From Saccharothrix sp. ST-888 (GTDB lineage Bacteria > Actinomycetota > Actinomycetes > Streptomycetales > Streptomycetaceae), in contig NZ_JYJF01000086.1 of NCBI RefSeq assembly GCF_000955975.1, positions 1 to 31,857 of the forward strand: 31,857 nt of DNA, in the 5' to 3' direction. The notes beneath the pieces are model-generated. The model ran no database searches, was not told the origin of the DNA, and saw only the letters and a program-made list of their open reading frames with translations. The translations under genes and the position numbers were made by a program. Shown here in pieces: positions 22,712-29,313 of the stretch; the stretch's first letter is position 1; the number at the start of each line of letters is the position of its first letter.

Positions 22712-24691
22712 CTAAGGTCTCGGCAGGGTCGACGCGGTTCCCGACGCTCGCGGTTCCGGCACCGGGCCACCGGAAGCCTGGCCGCCGTGGGTGCCGCGCG
22801 GGGCCGATCCCAGCCAGTGGCCGACCAGTTCGCGGTAGAGCGGGGACAGCACCTGGAGGTCGCCGTGCCGGGCGACCACCCCCTGCCCGGAGTCCAGCAG
22901 CAGCACCCGGTCGGAGCGCAGGGCGGAACCGATCCGGTGCGCGATCACCACGAGGGTTCCGGGCCGGGCGGCGAACGCCTCCTCCACCCGGGCCTCGGCG
23001 GACGCGTCCAGATGGCAGGTCGCCTCGTCCAGCACCACCGCCGGCGCCGCGGACAGGTACGTCCGTACCAGGGCGATCAGCTGGCGCTCGCCGGCGGACA
23101 GCACGGACGGATCGCCCAGCGCACCGTCCGCCCCGCCGAGCCGGGCGACCAGCTCGTCCGCGCCCAGCAGTGCCACGGCGCGGCCGAGTTGGGCCGCACT
23201 CGCCTCGGGGCGCAGCCAGCAGAGGTTCTCCCGGACCGTACCGGCGAACACGTACGCCTCCTGCGGGACCAGCGCCAGCCGGCGGGCGCGCCGAGGGCCG
23301 GGCAGCAGGTGCGGCTGCACGCCGTCCACCCGCACCTCGCCGCGCTGCGGCGGGAGCAGGCCGGCCAGCAGCGCCGCGAGGGTCGACTTGCCCGCGCCGC
23401 TCGGACCGACCACGGCCAGATGCTCACCGGGCGCCAGCGTCAGGTCCACTCCGGCGAGTACGGGCTGCGCCGCCGGGCCGTGCGCGTGGTGCAGCCCGAC
23501 GACCCGGACGGCGGGAGCGCCGGAACGCCGCACCGGCGGCCGCACCGAGAGGGGCTGGGCGAGGGACGGGCGCGGCCTCGGGGTGAGGGAGACGGTCGGG
23601 ACCTCGGCAGCGCCGTCGGCGAGGTGGCCGGACGGGGCTCCGGGCGGCGTTCCGATAGGCGCTGCGAACGGCGTTCCGGGCGCCGTTTCGGGCGGGGCAG
23701 GGATCGCGGCCAAGCGGCCGAGCACTACCGCGAGTTCGAGCACCCAGCCGCCCAGCATCCCCGACAGCGTCCGCACCGCCGGTTCCAGTTGCTGGATCAG
23801 GTAGGAGGCCACGCCCAGCACCTGTCCGGCCGTCAGCCAGTGGTGCCGCACCAGCCAGGGGGCTGCCGCCACCACCGCGAGAACGGGCAGCCGTCCGCCG
23901 AGAGCGACGGTCAGCGAGCGCAGCGCGGCCGCCCGCCCCAGCGCCCGGACCGCGGCCCCCTGCGCGGCCACGGTCGCGCCGACCGCCGAAGCCACCCGCT
24001 GCCCGGAGCCGCAGGCGGTGATGTCGCGCAGACCGGCGAAGGCGAGGCCGGCCTCGGCGGACACCCGTTCGTCCGCGAGCACCACCGACCGGCGGCGCTC
24101 CACCAGCGGGCCGAGCAGGCGGGCGAAGAGCAGGCCGCCGAGCAGCAGCGGCGGCAGGACCAGCGGCAGTGTCACCGGGGCCAGCAGCGTCAGTCCGAGG
24201 ATGGCGGCCACCAGCGTGACCCCGACGCCGCGCAGGGTGCGCAGCAGGGTTGCCGTCAACTGGCGTACGGATTCGACCTGTTCGGTCAGTCTGGCGACCT
24301 CGGCCGAGCTGCCCTCGGCGGTGCTGCCCTCGGTGTGACCGCCGGTGCGCCGGTCGAGCGCGCCGTGCACCACCCGGGCGACCAGGGCGTCCCGTAGCGG
24401 TTCCACCACGGCGGCCACTTGGGGGAACGCCGCCCGCGCCGCATACGCCCGGACCCCGGAGGCCACCCCGAGGGCGGCCAGCCAGCAGAAGCCGACACCC
24501 GGGCGGCCCGCCAGGAAGCCCCGGTCGACGGCGGCCGAGACCAGGATCCCGGAGAGCAGCGCGGGCAGCGCCTCCACCCCGGACCACGCCAGTACCTGGA
24601 GCAGCGGCCCGCGCGAGCCGGAGAGCTCGCCGACCAGCAGGTCCCAGCCCGGCCTGGACTGCCGACGCCGATCGCGATGGCGTCCGTTCAT
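22712..24691 (-). CDS. ABC exporter half-transporter (lanthipeptide export, second subunit)
   Basis: 659 residues: an ABC_membrane domain with about six helices (about 35-330), a Pro/Gly/Ala-rich insert (about 335-405), and an ATPase domain with Walker A GPSGAGKST, Q-loop VPQEAYVFAGTVRENL, signature LSAGERQLIALVRTYL, Walker B VVLDEATCHLD and H-loop IAHRI. There is no N-terminal C39 peptidase domain, so it does not cut leaders. The ATG at 24691 follows GGAGG and CAGGAG; longer in-frame starts are less likely. It is the last gene of the lanthipeptide operon, 148 bases after its partner. It probably exports the finished peptide as a heterodimer with the 24840-26540 product and may give self-protection. 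C-terminal Pro/Arg-rich tail. Confidence 0.88.
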   Translation of the reverse strand: MNGRHRDRRRQSRPGWDLLVGELSGSRGPLLQVLAWSGVEALPALLSGILVSAAVDRGFLAGRPGVGFCWLAALGVASGVRAYAARAAFPQVAAVVEPLRDALVARVVHGALDRRTGGHTEGSTAEGSSAEVARLTEQVESVRQLTATLLRTLRGVGVTLVAAILGLTLLAPVTLPLVLPPLLLGGLLFARLLGPLVERRRSVVLADERVSAEAGLAFAGLRDITACGSGQRVASAVGATVAAQGAAVRALGRAAALRSLTVALGGRLPVLAVVAAAPWLVRHHWLTAGQVLGVASYLIQQLEPAVRTLSGMLGGWVLELAVVLGRLAAIPAPPETAPGTPFAAPIGTPPGAPSGHLADGAAEVPTVSLTPRPRPSLAQPLSVRPPVRRSGAPAVRVVGLHHAHGPAAQPVLAGVDLTLAPGEHLAVVGPSGAGKSTLAALLAGLLPPQRGEVRVDGVQPHLLPGPRRARRLALVPQEAYVFAGTVRENLCWLRPEASAAQLGRAVALLGADELVARLGGADGALGDPSVLSAGERQLIALVRTYLSAAPAVVLDEATCHLDASAEARVEEAFAARPGTLVVIAHRIGSALRSDRVLLLDSGQGVVARHGDLQVLSPLYRELVGHWLGSAPRGTHGGQASGGPVPEPRASGTASTLPRP

Positions 24692-24806
24692 CGGTCTCCT
24701 GCCTCCAAGCGGTCTGGACACCCGATCGGCCGCGCGGCCGGGTGAGCGGGGAACTGCCGACGGTGTGCCCGAGTTCGGTACGGAGATTGGGGAGTCCCGG
24801 CGCGCC

Positions 24807-24840
24807 GTCGGCACCGCGCGGTCGGCACCGCGCGGTCGGT
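24807..24840 (-). repeat. 14-bp tandem repeat between exporter genes
   Basis: GTCGGCACCGCGCG is repeated at 24807-24820 and 24821-24834, with a partial third copy up to the stop of the upstream exporter gene. It could fold in the intercistronic mRNA; function unknown. Confidence 0.8.
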
Positions 24841-26540
24841 CAACCGCCGAGGGCGCTCCCGGCCAGCGCCGCGCGGTAGTCGGGGTGGGCGAGCAGATCG
24901 GCGTGCGGGGCGAGAGCCCGGAGGCGTCCGCCGTCGAGCCAGGCGACCAGGTCGGCGCGGGCCGCCGCCTCGGCGCGGTGGGCCACCAGCAGCCGGGTGC
25001 AGCCCCGGGTGGACTCGGTCAGTGCCAGGGTCACCTGGTGTTCGGTCGCCAGGTCGAGGCTGGAGGTGGCGTCGTCGAGCACCACCACGCGCGGGCGCTG
25101 CGCCAACAGCCGGGCCAGGCCGAGCCGTTGCAGCTCGCCGCCGGAGATCCGCAGTTCGCCGAGCGGAGTGTCGTACCAGTGCGGGAGCCGTCCGAGGAAC
25201 CCGTCCGCCCGAGCCGCTCGGGTCTCCGGCGGTCCGGCCCCCTCCAGGGCCTCGCCGATCGTGGCGCCGACCAGGACCGGCCGCTCGAACGCGTACCCGA
25301 TCGCCCTTCGGAGTTCGGGGTCGCTCAGCTCGGCCACGGGCACGCCGTCGATCAGGACGCGCCCGGAGTCGGGTTCGCGGAGCCGTCCGGCCAGTGCGGT
25401 CAGCAGGGACTTGCCCGCGCCGGACCGGCCGACCAGGGCGACCGTACTGCCGCCGGGCACGGTCAGGTCGATCGGTCCGAGCAGGACCCGGGAGCCGTCC
25501 CGGACCACGGCCGCGCAGAAGCTCACCTCGCCCGGACCGTCCGGCAGCCGGTGGGTGCCGCAGCCTGGCGCGGGCAGGGCGAGGACCTGGTCGACGCGGG
25601 ACCGGCCGGCCCGGGCGTGGGCGATGCCGACCAGTGCCTCGACCTGTTCGAAGAAGCCGAGGCCCAGTGCGGCCCACCCGGCGGCCGCCGCCAGCGCACC
25701 GGGCGGCAGTGTCCCGGCGGCCACCAGCCACCCGGCGGTGCCCAGCACGGCCAGCTCCACCACCGTCACCAGCAGGGTCGCCTGCCACACCGTACGGCGC
25801 TGCGCGGTCCACAACGCGTGCCCGGCAGCGGAGAGTTCGGGCAGTGGCGCGAGGATCCGGTCGGCCTCGCGCTGCTCCGCCCCGGCGGCGTGGATGCTCC
25901 GCAGTCCGGCCAGCGCGCCGGTGAGCCGCTCGGCCAGCTCGGCCTGTACTTCCTGGTAGCGGGTGAAGACCTGTCCGGCCGTGCGCAGGAACAGCCTGAT
26001 CAGCACGACCCCGGGCAGGACGCCGGCGAAGAAGGCCAGCGCCAGCCAGGGGGAGAGCAGGCCGAGTCCGAGGACGGCGCCGAGTGAGGTCAGCAGGGCG
26101 GTGACGGTGCCCAGCCGGGACGGCAGGGCGGCACCGGCGTCGGCGGCCGAACCCACCAGCCGGGCGGTCAGGTCGCCGCCGGTCAGGCCGGGGGTGCCGG
26201 GCCCGAGCGTGAGGACGTGCCGCAGCAGCCGGGTGCGCAGGGCGACCGTCGCTTCGGCGGTGCAGGCCGGTCCGGCTGCGGCGGCCAGTGCTCCGGCACC
26301 CGCGCCCATCAGCAGGACCGCCGCGAGTGGCAGCAGCGTGCCGACCGGGATGGCCGCGCCGGTGGCCGGGTGCCCGGCGAGGACGGCGTCCACGGCGGCG
26401 GCCACCACGCCGGGCAGCGCGAGAGTCGCGGCCGCCTCGACGGGGACGGCCAGGGCGAGCGCCAGGGTCCAGCCGCGCGGCGGACGGCGGCGCGGGGCAG
26501 GACTGCGCGCGGGAAGGCTGCGGGCCGGTCGGTCGGGCAC
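24840..26540 (-). CDS. ABC exporter half-transporter (lanthipeptide export, first subunit)
   Basis: 566 residues: six-helix ABC_membrane domain (about 25-320) and ATPase domain with Walker A GRSGAGKS, signature ISGGELQRLGLARLLAQRP, Walker B VVVLDDATSSLD and H-loop VAHRAEA. Walker B ends in Asp-Asp instead of Asp-Glu, so the usual catalytic glutamate is Asp, as in the degenerate subunit of heterodimeric exporters. The partner (22712-24691) has the canonical DE. No peptidase domain. GTG start with GGGAGG seven bases upstream. It directly follows the precursor gene, from which a strong intercistronic hairpin separates it. The pair likely exports the lanthipeptide. Confidence 0.88.
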   Translation of the reverse strand: MPDRPARSLPARSPAPRRRPPRGWTLALALAVPVEAAATLALPGVVAAAVDAVLAGHPATGAAIPVGTLLPLAAVLLMGAGAGALAAAAGPACTAEATVALRTRLLRHVLTLGPGTPGLTGGDLTARLVGSAADAGAALPSRLGTVTALLTSLGAVLGLGLLSPWLALAFFAGVLPGVVLIRLFLRTAGQVFTRYQEVQAELAERLTGALAGLRSIHAAGAEQREADRILAPLPELSAAGHALWTAQRRTVWQATLLVTVVELAVLGTAGWLVAAGTLPPGALAAAAGWAALGLGFFEQVEALVGIAHARAGRSRVDQVLALPAPGCGTHRLPDGPGEVSFCAAVVRDGSRVLLGPIDLTVPGGSTVALVGRSGAGKSLLTALAGRLREPDSGRVLIDGVPVAELSDPELRRAIGYAFERPVLVGATIGEALEGAGPPETRAARADGFLGRLPHWYDTPLGELRISGGELQRLGLARLLAQRPRVVVLDDATSSLDLATEHQVTLALTESTRGCTRLLVAHRAEAAARADLVAWLDGGRLRALAPHADLLAHPDYRAALAGSALGG

Positions 26541-26566
26541 TGTGCAACCTCCCTGTGGTGAACGGT

Positions 26567-26601
26567 GGCCGGTCGGCCGGTCGGCCGGTCGGTCGGCCGG
26601 T
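26567..26601. repeat. 8-bp tandem microrepeat
   Basis: GGCCGGTC occurs three times in a row (26567-26590), followed by a partial and a fourth near-copy, in the leader of the first exporter gene. Likely slippage; no function is apparent. Confidence 0.8.
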
Positions 26602-26615
26602 TGTCTGGTGCGGGA

Positions 26616-26654
26616 GGGCCGCGCCGCACCCCCTTCCAGGGTGTGGCGCGGCCC
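26616..26654 (-). terminator. intercistronic hairpin after the precursor gene
   Basis: A 16-bp stem (26616-26631 with 26639-26654), one mismatch on the minus-strand RNA, and a seven-base loop, 29 bases after the lanA stop. It may act as a partial terminator or 3' stabiliser, giving more precursor than exporter transcript. Confidence 0.8.
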
Positions 26655-26682
26655 GGTGAGCCGGCCTAGCGGCCTGCCTGCA

Positions 26683-26826
26683 CTAGCTGATGGTGAAGAT
26701 CAGGCAGGTGAGGATCAGGCAGGTGTACTGGCAGCCGCCACCGTGACCGGTCAGCTCGACGGACTCGGTCTCCGGCAGCTCCTGCAGCGCAGCGAGGTCG
26801 GTCTCGAAGTTCATCAGGTTCTCCAT
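26683..26826 (-). CDS. lanA: class IV lanthipeptide precursor LanA
   Basis: 47-residue precursor. The leader starts MENLMNFETDLAALQ and contains ELPETESV (16-23), closely like the leader of venezuelin precursor VenA (MEN and LPETDPV). The C-terminal part GHGGGCQYTCLILTCLIFTIS is a hydrophobic core with Cys32, Cys36 and Cys41 and possible dehydration sites Thr26, Thr35, Thr40, Thr45 and Ser47. The core has an internal TCLI repeat. LanL would convert Thr to dehydrobutyrine and close up to three (methyl)lanthionine rings. The only proline, Pro18, is a plausible cut site for the neighbouring S9 enzyme. ATG 26826 has an excellent AAGGGGAGG eight bases upstream. It is flanked by leader and 3' hairpins. 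Ring pattern unknown. Confidence 0.93.
   Translation of the reverse strand: MENLMNFETDLAALQELPETESVELTGHGGGCQYTCLILTCLIFTIS
26692..26725 (-). repeat. 15-bp tandem repeat inside the lanA core
   Basis: Units 26692-26706 and 26707-26721 are identical at 14 of 15 bases, with the first four bases of a third copy following. They encode the (L/F)TCLI-type pentapeptide repeats of the core. Confidence 0.85.
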
Positions 26827-26850
26827 GATTGGGTCCTCCCCTTGGGGTGT

Positions 26851-26873
26851 ACCGACCGCGCGGTGCGGTCGGT
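26851..26873 (-). promoter_or_regulatory. hairpin in the lanA leader
   Basis: A perfect 9-bp stem (ACCGACCGC / GCGGTCGGT) with a five-base loop, eight bases upstream of the lanA ribosome-binding site. The binding site itself is part of CCCCAAGGGG (26838-26847), a short self-complementary stretch. Possible mRNA stabiliser or translational control. Confidence 0.45.
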
Positions 26874-26918
26874 CGTGGGCGTTGCGGCCGCGCGGGCAGA
26901 GCCCGTCGGGTGCGGCCA

Positions 26919-26943
26919 CTGCGGCAGAATCGTTCCGCCGCAG
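26919..26943 (-). promoter_or_regulatory. inverted repeat upstream of lanA
   Basis: CTGCGGC and GCCGCAG arms around an 11-base centre, in the 239-base gap between the S9 peptidase gene and lanA. It could be an operator or end-of-message hairpin. The gap is long enough for a separate lanA promoter, but I see no clear -35/-10 pair. Confidence 0.35.
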
Positions 26944-27065
26944 GTCTCTCTCCCGGGCACGGCGGGTCGGCCGGGCCGGGAAGTCTTCGGGGTGCCGCCC
27001 GGTGGACGCGGGGTGTGCGTCCCGACGGGCGGCGGTGTGAATGGTGCAGCCGGTGCGGCCGGCGG

Positions 27066-29258
27066 CTAGGTCGGTCGTCCGGTGCGCAGGAATCCGGCCA
27101 GCAGTTCGTGCAGGACGGCCCCGCCCTCCTCGGCCAGCACCTCGTGCCCGGCACCGGCCGCCTCCACGTATCGGAAGTCGGTGCCCTCCGCCCGGCCGAT
27201 CCTCAGCAACTCGTGCCGCAGCGACCGGGACTGGCTGACCGGGACCACCTCGTCCCGGTCGCCGTGCACGATCAGCAGCGGTGCGGTGAGCTGGTGGGCG
27301 AGCTGGAGGACGTCGCGTGGGCCACGGGCGTCCGCGATCGGATCGCCCCCGCCGAGCCGGGTGGTCAGCGCCCGGACCGGGGCCGCCGCCTCGGCGAGCA
27401 GCCGGGTGCCGGACAGGAACGGTGCGACCACGGCGCAGCGGGACACCTGGTCGGCGGGGGCGTGGGCGGTGGCGAGCAGGGCGAGGAAGGCGCCGTAGCT
27501 CACGCCGAACAGGGCGGGCGGTTCAAGTCCCAGCGCGGTGCGCTGGCCCGACAGCCCGTCGAGAAGGTGCAGGACGTCTTCGAGATCCGGACCGCCCCAG
27601 GCCCCTCGGATGGCCATCGCGTGCTCCAGGCCGTAGCCGATGCTGCCGCGCTGGTTGGGCGCGACCACGGTCAGGCCCCCGGCGGCCATCCGTTGCAGGG
27701 CCGGGTCGAACTCCAGCCGCCAGGCGTCCGCCGGTCCGCCGTGCAGAGCCACCACCAGATGCGGTGAACTCAGCCAGGCGTCACCGCCGTAGACCACGGC
27801 CTCGATCGGACCGGCCGGACCGGCCAGTTCGAGGCTCTGCGCCGGGTGCCAGCGGCCGCCCTCGCAGGGCACGGCGCTCGAGTCCAGCCGGAAGCCGGGC
27901 GGTGAGGTGTGCAGAACCCTGGCCGGAGTGGACCAGGCGTGCAGGCCCGGCGCTGCCCCCCGTACGGCCGCCGCCACCGACTCGCTCGCACCCGCGAACG
28001 GGGTCTCGGGCGAGGTCTCGGCCAGGTGCGGCGGGCGGGGTGCGCTCGCGGGTGCGAGCGGAGCCAGCTGAAGCGGCAGCGGTACGGGGGTGAGGGCGGG
28101 TGCGCCGGACGGGCCGAGATTGAGCAGGGTGTCGACGTCCAGGGTGGCCAGCGCGGCGGGGTGGTCGGGGGCCGAGTACGGCATCCGCAACCCGGCGGCG
28201 GACCAGTGGCCGACCGCGCCGAGCCGTCCGGGCGGGACGGGCAGCGGGTCGAGCCGGCCGCCGGTCGGCTGCCACAGGGCGAGCGCGGAGGCCGCGCCGT
28301 GGTCGATCTGCACGGCGACCCGCAGTCCGTCTGCGGCGGCCGTGGCCTGGGCGGTGGTTGCGCCGTGGACGGTGCCCCCGGCCTGGGCGGCGCTCGCGGC
28401 CGGGCCGGGGGCGGTGGCCGGAGCGCCGGGGCTCGGTGGTGGCACGTCGGGCGTGGTCGGGGCGAGGGCGACCGGCCGCAGGAACATCCCCGGTACGTGC
28501 AGGCATTCGGGGAAGCGCAGCGGTTCGCTGCCGCCGAGCAGGCCCCAGCCGAGCCGGTCGGCGCCGGGGGCGTCGCTGCGGACCATCGCGAAGCGGCTGT
28601 CCGGGTCGAACAGCACCAGCCGGTCGTTGCTGCCCTCGGCGATCTCCAGTAGCGGGGTGACCTGGCCCGAGTCGAGGTCGAGGACCACGGACTTCACCAC
28701 GCCCGCGCTGACCCGGTCCAGCGCGAGCAGCCGTCCGGTGCGGTCCAGCCAGACCCCGCCGCCGTGCAGCCCCGGGATCTCGGCAACTGGACGGGGCTCG
28801 GACCCGTCGACGGCCACCAGCCAGACCGCGGTGACCGGCCGGGTGTCGGTGCCGAGGGCGACCGCGACCGGGGCCTGGGCCGGCCGGACCCCGCCGGGTA
28901 GCGGCAGCAGGCGCAGTCCCGGCATCCGCAGCGTGCTCAACAGGCTCTCGGTGGAGTGGAGTTCCCCGCCCGAAGGCGCGGACAGCGCGACCAGGTCGTG
29001 CCGGTCGCCGTCGTGGCGGCAGAGCAGGACCCGGCCGTCGGGCAGCGAGACCAGCTGCGACCGCAGGCTCTCCGAGCGGTTGCCGGGCAGGACCAGCGCG
29101 GTCGGTTCGGCCGGGCCGCTCGCCGGAAGGCGCCAACTCTCCACGTACCAGCCGCCGTCGGCGGCGGCTGCCAGGCAGGCCGCGTGCGAGCCGTCGGAGG
29201 CGAAGGTGAAGCTCAGCCGGCGCAGCGCCTGGGCGGTGGTGCGGGTGGCGATGCTCAT
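27066..29258 (-). CDS. prolyl-oligopeptidase-like S9 peptidase (probable leader peptidase LanP)
   Basis: 730 residues, cytoplasmic (no signal). The N-terminal 450 or so residues look like a beta-propeller with several PDGR/DRTGR blade signatures and a Pro/Ala-rich loop (about 268-305). The alpha/beta-hydrolase domain (about 475-730) has the S9 catalytic triad: Ser587 (FGVSYGAF), Asp669 (VHGDRDEVVP) and His705 (AGAGHEVL), plus the oxyanion strand ALHGGPAD. S9 enzymes such as FlaP and AplP remove class III lanthipeptide leaders after proline. The gene lies between lanL and lanA, and LanA has a single proline, in its leader. ATG 29258 follows AGGAGG nine bases upstream; it starts 55 bases after the lanL stop. 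Leader removal is therefore a strong inference. Confidence 0.9.
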   Translation of the reverse strand: MSIATRTTAQALRRLSFTFASDGSHAACLAAAADGGWYVESWRLPASGPAEPTALVLPGNRSESLRSQLVSLPDGRVLLCRHDGDRHDLVALSAPSGGELHSTESLLSTLRMPGLRLLPLPGGVRPAQAPVAVALGTDTRPVTAVWLVAVDGSEPRPVAEIPGLHGGGVWLDRTGRLLALDRVSAGVVKSVVLDLDSGQVTPLLEIAEGSNDRLVLFDPDSRFAMVRSDAPGADRLGWGLLGGSEPLRFPECLHVPGMFLRPVALAPTTPDVPPPSPGAPATAPGPAASAAQAGGTVHGATTAQATAAADGLRVAVQIDHGAASALALWQPTGGRLDPLPVPPGRLGAVGHWSAAGLRMPYSAPDHPAALATLDVDTLLNLGPSGAPALTPVPLPLQLAPLAPASAPRPPHLAETSPETPFAGASESVAAAVRGAAPGLHAWSTPARVLHTSPPGFRLDSSAVPCEGGRWHPAQSLELAGPAGPIEAVVYGGDAWLSSPHLVVALHGGPADAWRLEFDPALQRMAAGGLTVVAPNQRGSIGYGLEHAMAIRGAWGGPDLEDVLHLLDGLSGQRTALGLEPPALFGVSYGAFLALLATAHAPADQVSRCAVVAPFLSGTRLLAEAAAPVRALTTRLGGGDPIADARGPRDVLQLAHQLTAPLLIVHGDRDEVVPVSQSRSLRHELLRIGRAEGTDFRYVEAAGAGHEVLAEEGGAVLHELLAGFLRTGRPT

Positions 29259-29313
29259 CGTGGGCTCACCTCCTGGGAGTCGTGGTCGAGTGGCTCGTGC
29301 GGACATTGGGAGT

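Noticed and set aside
22250..24397. Plus-strand open frame opposite the second exporter gene
   Set aside because: Gln/Arg/Gly-rich antisense translation; Walker motifs are on the other strand.
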